Source: GCA-2748575 sp965222725
Lineage (GTDB): Bacteria > Pseudomonadota > Gammaproteobacteria > Pseudomonadales > Ketobacteraceae
DNA length: 64,000 nt
Direction of reading: 5' to 3'
Assembly: GCA_965222725.1 (NCBI GenBank)
Contig: OZ244969.1
Span: 5,580,001 to 5,644,000 of the forward strand
Of the stretch, positions 16,777-24,465 are shown piece after piece. Made by a program: the position numbers and the translations under genes. The notes under the pieces were generated by a model. The model did not search any database and was not told the DNA's origin. It worked only from the letters and a program-made list of their open reading frames with translations. The stretch's first letter is position 1; each line of letters starts with the position of its first letter.

Positions 16777-18267
16777 TCAGAGAAAGCGATCAAGTTCCGC
16801 CGTTAACTCCTTCAGGTGAATGGGTTTTCCTACCACACCTTTCATGCCTACATCAAAAATCCGTTTGCGATCGTCCTCCATAACACTGGCCGTCAGGGCC
16901 AATATGGGTGTGTTCTTATTGGGCCCGTTACCGGCCAGTATCACGCGGGTGGCTTCAAGGCCATCCACCACCGGCATTTCCAGGTCCATCATAATCAGGT
17001 CGTACGGGCGGTTATTGGCGGCTTCTATTGCGGCTTCGCCGTCGTACACAATATCTGCGTCTACCCCGACACGGGACAGCATTTTCTGGGCAACCCGCTG
17101 GTTTACCACGTTATCCTCGGCCACCAGCACTTTTTTGTGGTAATTCTTCAGTTCCACCGTGCTTTCACTTTGCAGAGCCTTGGCTTCATCCTCTTTCAGC
17201 ACCCGCAATGGCAGTGTAATGGTGAAGGAAGCGCCCTTGCCTTCATCACTTTCCACTTCGATATAACCGTCCATCATATCGATCAGGTTTTTACAGATGG
17301 TCAGGCCTAACCCGGTGCCGCCGTATTGACGGGAAATATCATTGGACGCCTGCTCAAAGTCATCGAATATCTGTTCGATGCGATCCTTGGGTATGCCGAT
17401 GCCGGTGTCACTGATTTCAATGATCAGGTTGTAACGGGATTCATCGATACGGTCATAACCCACCAGGATTTTAACTTCTCCCTGCTGGGTAAATTTAATG
17501 GCGTTACCCACCAGATTCATGATCACCTGACGCACACGGGACGGATCGCCTTCCACATACAAGGGTGTGCCTTCCTCGATATTCAGGGAAACGCGAATGC
17601 TTTTTTCCACGGCGCTGAGCTTGTTCAGGTCGCAGGCATCATCAAGGATTTCTTTCAGGCTGAAAGGTTTTTTCTCGAAGGCGAATTTTCCGGCTTCGAT
17701 TTTGGACAGATCCAGAATATCGTTAAGAATCCCCAGTAAAGAATTGGCGGAACGATGAATCAGACTGCTCAATTCTTTCTGTTCTTTATCCAGATTGGTG
17801 CTGAGCAACAACTCTGAACTGGCCAGAATGCCGTTCATGGGTGTGCGGATTTCGTGGCTCATATTGGCCAGAAAAGAACCCTTGGCTTTGGCGGCAATTT
17901 CGGCAGACTCCTTGGCCTGCACCAGATCTTTATTGATTCTGGACAACCGCTGGGCCAGTTCGTCTTTCTTTTCGGCTTCCAGTTTGAGTTTCTTTGCCAG
18001 TTCCTTGATTTTGCCAGGGCTTTCCCAGTCGTTCGCGATAGTGGCAGTAAAATAATCCTCGGCCCGTTCGCGATACAGCATGCCCAGATAGTTTTCCAGG
18101 GTATCCAGGTAACGGTTCAGATCCGACAGTGATTTTGCAGCCACAGCTCCCTGGGCATCCCGTGTCAGGCCGCTTTCGGAAAGCATAAAGTCAATCACAT
18201 CCGGCTGACAGCTGTCTTCCAGCATTTCCAGATGCTGGGATATCAGTTTTGACCAAACAGATTTCAT
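16777..18267 (-). CDS. Soluble hybrid histidine kinase with receiver domain
   Basis: The 496-residue protein has no membrane segment. Residues 1-90 are a helical input region of unknown type. A coiled coil (about 88-125) leads to a HisKA domain with SHEIRTPMNG (phospho-acceptor H138), an ATPase domain with NLVGNAIKFT, DTGIGIP and GGTGLGL, and a C-terminal receiver (about 378-496) with the expected aspartate D428 in MMDLEMP. No HPt domain is present, so a separate phosphotransfer protein should exist. It is encoded upstream of the cNMP-GGDEF cyclase on the same strand, with 250 bases between, and may act with it. Confidence 0.93.
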   Translation of the reverse strand: MKSVWSKLISQHLEMLEDSCQPDVIDFMLSESGLTRDAQGAVAAKSLSDLNRYLDTLENYLGMLYRERAEDYFTATIANDWESPGKIKELAKKLKLEAEKKDELAQRLSRINKDLVQAKESAEIAAKAKGSFLANMSHEIRTPMNGILASSELLLSTNLDKEQKELSSLIHRSANSLLGILNDILDLSKIEAGKFAFEKKPFSLKEILDDACDLNKLSAVEKSIRVSLNIEEGTPLYVEGDPSRVRQVIMNLVGNAIKFTQQGEVKILVGYDRIDESRYNLIIEISDTGIGIPKDRIEQIFDDFEQASNDISRQYGGTGLGLTICKNLIDMMDGYIEVESDEGKGASFTITLPLRVLKEDEAKALQSESTVELKNYHKKVLVAEDNVVNQRVAQKMLSRVGVDADIVYDGEAAIEAANNRPYDLIMMDLEMPVVDGLEATRVILAGNGPNKNTPILALTASVMEDDRKRIFDVGMKGVVGKPIHLKELTAELDRFL

Positions 18268-18421
18268 AAATTCACTGCCATATCAAGCCACTAAATTTGC
18301 GGGGTATCTTTCATTTATAGTTCAGGTTATTGGGCTGGGCCAGCCGGTGCGGAGCAACTGCAGCCACAAGCGATGCCTGTTATACTCTTTGGCAATAAAA
18401 AGATTTGTTGATATTTACCGG

Positions 18422-19189
18422 ATGACAGAAACCGTTTTAATTGAACCCGCCGCCACTCTGATACTGGTAAGAGACAGCCGGCAAGGCCCGCAAGTACTGA
18501 TGCAACAGCGTAACCCCAATGCGGTATTTGTGGGGGGCGCCTGGGTTTTCCCCGGGGGCAAACTGGATGACAACGACAGTGCCGGATTCTGGCAGGATCT
18601 GATCGCGGATTTCAGTGAAGAGCAGGCCTTTCAGACACTGGATCTGGCCCATGCTTCCAGCCCCTACAACGCCGATCAGGTTCACCCTCACGAAGCCCGC
18701 GCGCCTATTCAAACCAAAGCGCTGGCCTACTGGGTTGCCGCCCTGCGGGAAGCTTTTGAAGAAGCCGGTTTGTTGCTGGTGCAAGAAAGCATCAGCCAGG
18801 AACAGCGGGATCAGTGGCGGGCAGACCTGCTACAGGGCCGGCTTACCTGGCAGGAACTGTTTGCTGCCAATGCCTTAACACCTGCCGTTGCACCGCTGCA
18901 CTATCTGAGCCGTTGGGTAACACCACCGGCCAATCCCCGCCGCTACGATACCCGTTTTTTTATTACCAAGGCACCGCCGGATCAGGACCTGACCCACGAG
19001 GATTTTGAAGCCATTGAAACCCGCTGGCTACGGCCCGCTGAGGCATTGCAGGCCAACCGGGACGGCAAAATGGAACTGATTCTGCCCACGCTGGTAACCC
19101 TGCAATCCATGCACAATGACAAGCAGCCCTTTACCAGAGCGGAGCAACTGATTGACAATGTTATTGGTTATTTTAACCCTCAGAGGTAA
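18422..19189 (+). CDS. Nudix hydrolase with interrupted Nudix box (NUDT19-like)
   Basis: The 255-residue protein starts with a Nudix fold. Its Nudix box is split: the glycine part GGAWVFPGGK is at about residues 38-47 and the catalytic REAFEEAG is at 109-116, with about 50 residues inserted between. This insertion is typical of the NUDT19/RP2p group, whose known members hydrolyse CoA and acyl-CoA to release 4'-phosphopantetheine. The start at 18422 fits the fold; an in-frame extension to 18347 would add 25 cysteine-rich residues without family support. It lies 5 bases from an MBL-fold gene, so the two probably form an operon. Confidence 0.87.
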   Translation: MTETVLIEPAATLILVRDSRQGPQVLMQQRNPNAVFVGGAWVFPGGKLDDNDSAGFWQDLIADFSEEQAFQTLDLAHASSPYNADQVHPHEARAPIQTKALAYWVAALREAFEEAGLLLVQESISQEQRDQWRADLLQGRLTWQELFAANALTPAVAPLHYLSRWVTPPANPRRYDTRFFITKAPPDQDLTHEDFEAIETRWLRPAEALQANRDGKMELILPTLVTLQSMHNDKQPFTRAEQLIDNVIGYFNPQR

Positions 19190-19194
19190 TTGTT

Positions 19195-20049
19195 ATGTCG
19201 CAATTTGAACCCGGCAAACTGGTGAACCTCTCCCGCCGCGTACACCGCATTGTGGCCCCCAATGCGGGCATGATGACCGGGCCCGGCACCAACACCTATC
19301 TGGTGGGGAATCGCGAACTGGCGGTGATTGATCCGGGCCCTGCGGACGAGCGCCACATACAGGCCATACTGGCAGCAGCGGAAGATCTGCAAGCCAGTAT
19401 TCGCTGGATTGTCTGCACGCACACCCATGCGGATCATTCCCCCGGCGCAATGCCGTTAAAAGAAAAAACCGGAGCGACTCTGTACGGGCAACAGGCACCG
19501 CTGGAAGGCATGAGCCAGGATCAGACATTCCAGCCGGATGTGGTGTGGGGCGTTGATACCGACAAACTCACCAGCAGCGAATTCACCCTGCAGGCCATTC
19601 ACACCCCGGGCCATGCCTCCAATCACTGGTGTTACCTGCTGACCGAAGAACATCTGCTGTTTACCGGCGATCATATTATGGAAGGTTCTACGGTAGTGAT
19701 TGCGCCACCGGACGGCAGCATGGGCGATTACCTGCGTTCCCTGGAACAACTCAAGCCCATGGCCATTACGCATATTGCACCGGGCCATGGTGATCTGATC
19801 AGCAACCCTCTGGATGTGATTGAAGGCACCATCCAACACCGCCTGATGCGGGAAAACAAAACCCTGGAAAAGCTGAGCCAGTTGCAGCCCGCCACCATGG
19901 ACCAACTGGTGGTGGAAGTGTATGACGAAGTGCCGGTGTTTCTACATGAGCTGGCCAAATATTCGTTACTGGCGCACCTGCAGAAACTGCAGGAAGATGG
20001 CCGTGCCTCCATCAGCAATGAACAATGGCAACTGACCGAAAACGGATAA
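19195..20049 (+). CDS. MBL-fold metallohydrolase (LACTB2-like)
   Basis: The 284-residue protein has the metallo-beta-lactamase metal motif THTHADH at 75-81, then further expected ligands in TPGHASNH (about 136-143), FTGDHI (about 160-165) and a later APGHGD histidine. The C-terminal region is helical, as in the LACTB2 group. Known LACTB2-type proteins act as endoribonucleases or as hydrolases, so activity is uncertain. It starts six bases after the Nudix gene stop and belongs to the same transcription unit. Confidence 0.88.
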   Translation: MSQFEPGKLVNLSRRVHRIVAPNAGMMTGPGTNTYLVGNRELAVIDPGPADERHIQAILAAAEDLQASIRWIVCTHTHADHSPGAMPLKEKTGATLYGQQAPLEGMSQDQTFQPDVVWGVDTDKLTSSEFTLQAIHTPGHASNHWCYLLTEEHLLFTGDHIMEGSTVVIAPPDGSMGDYLRSLEQLKPMAITHIAPGHGDLISNPLDVIEGTIQHRLMRENKTLEKLSQLQPATMDQLVVEVYDEVPVFLHELAKYSLLAHLQKLQEDGRASISNEQWQLTENG

Positions 20050-20074
20050 CAACGGAAAGGAAAGCAAATTCCCG

Positions 20075-21022
20075 ATGCGCGCAGTTTTTCTTGATGCCCT
20101 GAGCATGGGCACTGATCTGGATTTTTCTTCATTACAGGGATCGGTGAGCGACCTGATCTGCCATGATCACAGCCACCCGGAACAGGTAGCGGAGCGTTTG
20201 CAGCATGCCGAAACCGCTATCGTGAACAAGGTAGTGATCGATCGTCAGATCATGCAGCAATGCCCCGAACTGAAACTGATTACGGTAACCGCCACCGGCA
20301 CCAACAATATTGATCTCGATGCTGCGAAAGAGCACGGCATTAGGGTGTGCAACGCCATTCGTTACGGCCGCTCGGCGCTGGTGCAGCATAACTTTTCCCT
20401 GCTGCTGGCATTGGCCGGCAATCTGCTGAATTACCTGCAGGATGTTCGCAACGGCAAGTGGCAGCAGGCCACCCAGTTCTGCCTGATGGATCACCCTATC
20501 ATGGAGCTGGAAGGCAAGGTGATGGGCATTATCGGTTACGGCGATCTGGGCCAGGGCATGGCCGACATGGCCAAAGCCTTTGGCATGGAGGTATTGATTG
20601 CCGCCCGGCCGGGCCAACAGGCAAATGACCGGATACCATTGCAGGAACTGCTGCCACAGGCGGACGTGTTATCCATTCACTGTCTGCTGAGTGAAGAAAC
20701 CCGGAACCTGATTACCCTGAACGAATTGAAGCAGATGAAACCGAGCGCCTTGCTGCTGAATACCGCACGGGGTGGCATTGTAGCGGAGCAGGATCTGCTT
20801 GCCGCGATTCAGGAAGGGATCATTGCCGGCGCCGGAGTGGATGTTCTGACGGAAGAACCACCCCAAAATGGCAACCCGCTATTGGATGTGGCCCTGCCCA
20901 ATCTGCTGGTTACCCCGCACTGTGCCTGGGCCAGCCGTGAAGCAAGGCAACGGATTCTGGAAATTACCGCCACCAGCATTCAGGATTTTCGCAAGCAGCA
21001 GCCCCAGCGGTTTGTCGTATAA
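20075..21022 (+). CDS. D-2-hydroxyacid dehydrogenase (hydroxypyruvate reductase-like)
   Basis: The 315-residue protein shows the two-domain D-isomer-specific dehydrogenase pattern. The NAD-binding loop is GIIGYGDLG near residue 149. The catalytic arginine is in LLLNTARGGIV, the glutamate in DVLTEEPP and the histidine in VTPHCAWAS. It is closest in style to the glycerate dehydrogenase/hydroxypyruvate reductase (HprA) group, although glyoxylate or another 2-ketoacid is possible. It follows the MBL gene by 25 bases, giving a probable Nudix-MBL-dehydrogenase operon. Confidence 0.9.
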   Translation: MRAVFLDALSMGTDLDFSSLQGSVSDLICHDHSHPEQVAERLQHAETAIVNKVVIDRQIMQQCPELKLITVTATGTNNIDLDAAKEHGIRVCNAIRYGRSALVQHNFSLLLALAGNLLNYLQDVRNGKWQQATQFCLMDHPIMELEGKVMGIIGYGDLGQGMADMAKAFGMEVLIAARPGQQANDRIPLQELLPQADVLSIHCLLSEETRNLITLNELKQMKPSALLLNTARGGIVAEQDLLAAIQEGIIAGAGVDVLTEEPPQNGNPLLDVALPNLLVTPHCAWASREARQRILEITATSIQDFRKQQPQRFVV

Positions 21023-21054
21023 CGGGTGCCTATGGCTGGTCTTGCCCGCCAGGA

Positions 21055-21234
21055 CTATTTGCGGCCTTTGGGCTTGGGGCCCTTGTTGCCGGGCGGTTTC
21101 TTTTTGGGTCGGGTTTTCTTCCAGCCCATGGCTTTCTTGAACTGTTTTTCCAGCGCCTTTTCCCGCTCATCCTTGCGCTTGTTGATGACCTTTTCCCTGG
21201 CTTTGGTGAAATCCACCACCTCTTTGTCCGTCAT
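21055..21234 (-). CDS. Small lysine-rich basic protein (59 residues)
   Basis: A 59-codon frame on the minus strand has a textbook ribosome-binding site (AGAGGT, six bases before ATG 21234). The N-terminal 35 residues are a highly charged helix rich in K, R and E (TKAREKVINKRKDEREK). The C-terminal 20 residues are almost only K, P, G and R and end PKGRK. Such tails bind RNA or ribosomes in other small proteins, so a nucleic-acid-binding role is possible but unproven. I do not recognise a named family. The gene stands between the dehydrogenase and the UbiB-type gene, on the opposite strand. Confidence 0.72.
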   Translation of the reverse strand: MTDKEVVDFTKAREKVINKRKDEREKALEKQFKKAMGWKKTRPKKKPPGNKGPKPKGRK

Positions 21235-21399
21235 GCGTTACCTCTTGTTCTTTGCCGCAATTGACAATACTCAAGTTACCAAAGCGGTCAATGAAAGGCC
21301 GTGAGATATTCCCGGGGATAGGGTAAAATCGCGCCCTTATTACTTTGGCCATTGTCGCCTAAAAAGACCCATTGGGACCAGTTGGAAGACTTCAGGGGA

Positions 21400-21432
21400 C
21401 ATATTAACCCTAAATTTGTTAGCGTTAATATG
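21400..21432. promoter_or_regulatory. Perfect 9-bp inverted repeat upstream of the UbiB-type gene
   Basis: CATATTAAC (21400-21408) and GTTAATATG (21424-21432) are perfect inverted repeats 15 bases apart, ending 38 bases before the chosen start at 21471. The half-site spacing suits a dimeric regulator on one face of the helix. A leader hairpin is also possible. Confidence 0.4.
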
Positions 21433-21470
21433 CGGTAAGTTGCCGTAAGGACTCCGGGAGGGAGTTGAAG

Positions 21471-22916
21471 ATGGATGCAGGTGTAATTTCCATGACGGAT
21501 GAACAATCATCAAAGAAACCCATGAGAACACTGAAACGCGTTAAAACCGGCTCATTTGAGCGGCGATTCAGTATGGCAAAAGCAGGCTTTCTTGCCTCCA
21601 CCCGCCTGGCAGCCCAGTCTGCCGGCAATATGTTTACCAGCCGTGACAAACGGGAAGAGCGTCAGAAAGAAATCCTGTCCCGCCAGGCCCATTACCTGGC
21701 TCAGGAAATCGGCCATCTGAAAGGCAGCATCGTCAAGATCGGCCAGATGATGGCCCTGTACGGCGAACACTTTCTGCCGCCGGAAGTAACCGACGCTCTG
21801 CACACCCTGGAAGACGATACCGGTGCGCTGGAATGGACCTCCATCTACGAAGCCCTGGAAGACGAACTGGGCCCCGACCGGCTGGCACTGCTGGAAATTG
21901 AAGAGGAGCCCATTGGCTGCGCCTCCATTGGCCAGGTGCACCGTGCGCGAATCAAGGAAACCGGCGAAGAGATCTGCCTGAAGGTTCAGTACCCAGGTGT
22001 TGCCGAAGCGGTGGACAGCGATCTGAATGCCGTGGAAACCCTGATCCGGGTAGCCAAGATAGTCCCCATCACGGAAGAGTTTTCCCAGTGGTTCGATGAA
22101 ATCCGTGAAATGATGTACCGGGAAGTGGACTACGTTCACGAGCTGGAAAAAACCGGCCAATTTCATGACCGCCTGAAAGACGATCCCCGCTACATTGTTC
22201 CCAAGGTATACCCCGAATTTTCATCCGCCAAGGTCATTGCCACCAGCTTCGAGCCCGGCGTGGATATTGACTCCACCACCACCATTAACCTGTCGCAGGA
22301 GCGCCGTAACGCCATTTGTGAAGCGGCTCTGGACCTGTGCTGGCGCGAGGTGTTCGAGTGGGGCGAAATGCAGACCGATCCCAATTTCGGCAACTACTTT
22401 GTGCGCCTGGGCGACGGCAAAACCGTTCCCGATCGCATTGTATTGCTGGATTTTGGTGCCGTGCGCGCCTTTTCCCCGGAAACCATTAACCCGGGGCGGC
22501 GCATTGTAAGAGCGGCCTTCTATCACGACGAAGACCTGCTTTACAGCGCACTGGAAGAGATGCGCTTCTTCCGCGATCCCAATACCTCGCTGGAGGCCAA
22601 GAAAGGCCTGGCCAAACTCTGCTTTATGGCAATTGAGCCCTTTACCGATATTGAAAAGTATCCGCCACCGGCCTTTTTGCTGACGGAAGACGGCAAGTAC
22701 TGCTGGGGTGAAAGCGACCTGCCGGCGCGCCTGAGCCTTCAGGCTGGCCTGTCTGCCGCCAACCGTTACTTTACCGTGCCACCGCGGGAGCTGATGTTCC
22801 TGGTACGCAAGATCATGGGGGCTTACACCTTCATGTCGGTATTGAACGCCAAAATCAAAGGCTACGACATTATTGCTCCCTATGCGGAGGCAATGACTGA
22901 CCAGGGTAATGTCTGA
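21471..22916 (+). CDS. ABC1/UbiB (AarF)-type atypical kinase
   Basis: The 481-residue protein has the UbiB family features: the KGSIVKIGQMM stretch (the KxGQ motif), the alanine-rich nucleotide loop ASIGQVHRA, the lysine in CLKVQYPGV and the metal-binding DFGAVR. No C-terminal membrane helices are visible, unlike E. coli UbiB, so it is a soluble ABC1 protein and not necessarily the ubiquinone one. Members are ATPases linked to lipid and quinone metabolism. ATG 21471 was chosen because GGGAGGGAG lies just upstream. A 16-base tandem duplication covers the stop codon. Confidence 0.9.
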   Translation: MDAGVISMTDEQSSKKPMRTLKRVKTGSFERRFSMAKAGFLASTRLAAQSAGNMFTSRDKREERQKEILSRQAHYLAQEIGHLKGSIVKIGQMMALYGEHFLPPEVTDALHTLEDDTGALEWTSIYEALEDELGPDRLALLEIEEEPIGCASIGQVHRARIKETGEEICLKVQYPGVAEAVDSDLNAVETLIRVAKIVPITEEFSQWFDEIREMMYREVDYVHELEKTGQFHDRLKDDPRYIVPKVYPEFSSAKVIATSFEPGVDIDSTTTINLSQERRNAICEAALDLCWREVFEWGEMQTDPNFGNYFVRLGDGKTVPDRIVLLDFGAVRAFSPETINPGRRIVRAAFYHDEDLLYSALEEMRFFRDPNTSLEAKKGLAKLCFMAIEPFTDIEKYPPPAFLLTEDGKYCWGESDLPARLSLQAGLSAANRYFTVPPRELMFLVRKIMGAYTFMSVLNAKIKGYDIIAPYAEAMTDQGNV

Positions 22917-22928
22917 CCTGGGTAATGT
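22897..22928 (+). repeat. 16-bp tandem duplication across the stop codon of the UbiB-type gene
   Basis: CTGACCAGGGTAATGT (22897-22912) is followed directly by CTGACCTGGGTAATGT (22913-22928), one mismatch in 16. The stop codon TGA at 22914-22916 lies at the start of the second copy. Confidence 0.7.
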
Positions 22929-22949
22929 CGGAGTAACCCCCGCCATTTT

Positions 22950-22980
22950 CGGGATCTGATCACATTCCGATCAGATCCCG
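22950..22980. terminator. Perfect 12-bp hairpin after the UbiB-type gene
   Basis: CGGGATCTGATC (22950-22961) pairs perfectly with GATCAGATCCCG (22969-22980) around a 7-base loop, 34 bases after the stop. No T-run follows. It is probably a terminator of the weak class or an RNA-stability hairpin. Confidence 0.5.
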
Positions 22981-23120
22981 CCTAAACAAGTTTCTGATTT
23001 TCCTTCCATTTCCACCAGATCAACTACACTTTTTTATTGGGGTCTGTTCTCCAATAACCAGAAAACCGGCGTGAAAGTATCAGCTGCCTGATACGCCGGG
23101 TGCAGATGATCGGCGGGACC

Positions 23121-24350
23121 ATGGATATCAGTGCGCTTAAAAACTTCCAGTTTCTGAAACACCTGACTGATGATCAGCTGATTTTGCTGGTCAACAAAAG
23201 TGAAATTCTCAAGCTCAAGAAAGGCGACCAGCTTATAGAGGCCGGGGAAGAAGACGAAGACGAGTATTTCCTGCTGGCAGGAGAGCTTGATCTGAAGGAT
23301 CCCGGCAAGAAAGTGGGCGGTGTGCGGACCGTTCAGGCCAATACACCCGATGGCCTGAAAGCCATCACCCGGGAGCGTCCCCGCCCCTATCAGGTGTTTG
23401 CCCATTCCCCTGCTGCTGTGCTGAAAGTGAACCTGGAACACCTGAAATCCATTCTGTCGGAAGCCACTGTCGCCAGTTACGAAGTAAAGCAGATCCTGCG
23501 CGAAGACCAGCCGGAAGACAAGCAGCTGTTCTTTGATATCTATTCCGACCTGCGTAACAACAAGCTGGAATTACCCAGCCTGCCGGATGTGGCCCTGAAG
23601 GTCCGGAAGATGATCGACGGTGGCGACAACGCCAAAACCATTTCCCAGGCAGTTAATACCGACCCCGCCATAGCCACCAAACTGATCCGGGCTGCCAACA
23701 GTCCGCTGTTCCGTGGCACCAAGGAATTCGAAACCAGCGCCCAGGCCATCGTGCGGCTGGGCCTGCAAACCACCAAGCAGCTGGTCACCAGCTTTACCCT
23801 GCGGGAAGTGTTTAAAACCAGAGCGCCGGTGATTAAAAAGCGCATGGACGAACTCTGGAGCCATTCCATTGAAGTGGCGGCCATCAGCCAGGTACTGGCC
23901 AAGCACCTAAAGGGCCTGGACCCGGAGCAAGGCCTGCTGGCGGGGCTACTGCACGATATCGGCAGTGTGCCTTTGCTGCGCTATGCGGCGGACTATCCCT
24001 CACTGGTGGAAGACCCGGAACTGCTGAATAAAGCACTGGCGGAATACGCGCCCAATCTGGGAGCCGTGATTCTGAAGCGCTGGAATTTTAACGAGGATCT
24101 GGTAGCCGTGGCACAACACGCCAGCGACTGGACCCGAGAACACGATGGCCCGGCGGACTATTGTGATCTGGTGCAGGTGGCCCAGCTCCACAGCTATCTG
24201 GGCAAACACCGCGAAGGCGTGCCTCCTATCGACAAGGTACCGGCTTTCGCCAAGGTGTCTCAGGGCAAGCTCACCCCCGAAGCCAGCAAGGAAATTCTGG
24301 ATGAAGCCCGCCAGCAGATTGATGAAACCATGCAGCTGCTGACCGGCTGA
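23121..24350 (+). CDS. HDOD-domain signalling protein with cNMP-binding-like N terminus
   Basis: The 409-residue soluble protein has a CRP-like N-terminal fold (about 1-125, starting MDISALKNFQFLKHLTDDQL) with the cassette poorly conserved. An HDOD domain (about 140-345) follows, with SLPDVALKVRKMI, the region around PAIATKLIRAANSP and a GLLAGLLHDIGSVPLL segment. HDOD domains are HD-like helical folds that lack the metal-binding HD pair and act in signalling, biofilm and motility control. A GTG at 23100 could extend the protein by seven residues; 23121 fits the domain start. It ends just before a strong bidirectional terminator. Confidence 0.9.
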   Translation: MDISALKNFQFLKHLTDDQLILLVNKSEILKLKKGDQLIEAGEEDEDEYFLLAGELDLKDPGKKVGGVRTVQANTPDGLKAITRERPRPYQVFAHSPAAVLKVNLEHLKSILSEATVASYEVKQILREDQPEDKQLFFDIYSDLRNNKLELPSLPDVALKVRKMIDGGDNAKTISQAVNTDPAIATKLIRAANSPLFRGTKEFETSAQAIVRLGLQTTKQLVTSFTLREVFKTRAPVIKKRMDELWSHSIEVAAISQVLAKHLKGLDPEQGLLAGLLHDIGSVPLLRYAADYPSLVEDPELLNKALAEYAPNLGAVILKRWNFNEDLVAVAQHASDWTREHDGPADYCDLVQVAQLHSYLGKHREGVPPIDKVPAFAKVSQGKLTPEASKEILDEARQQIDETMQLLTG

Positions 24351-24406
24351 ACCGGCAACCACTTACGATGCGGGCCCCTGCATAAGCCCTTTATACGACA
24401 CAACAA

Positions 24407-24443
24407 AAAAGGGCTGCGTTTTGCCACGCAGCCCTTTTGATTT
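24407..24443. terminator. Strong bidirectional intrinsic terminator
   Basis: A 12-bp stem pairs AAAAGGGCTGCG (24407-24418) with CGCAGCCCTTTT (24427-24438), around an 8-base loop, with a T-rich run after it on the plus strand and an A-run before it. It lies between the HDOD gene and the convergent MORN-repeat gene and should stop both. Confidence 0.9.
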
Positions 24444-24465
24444 TTCCGGTTTTAAAAAAACCTGA

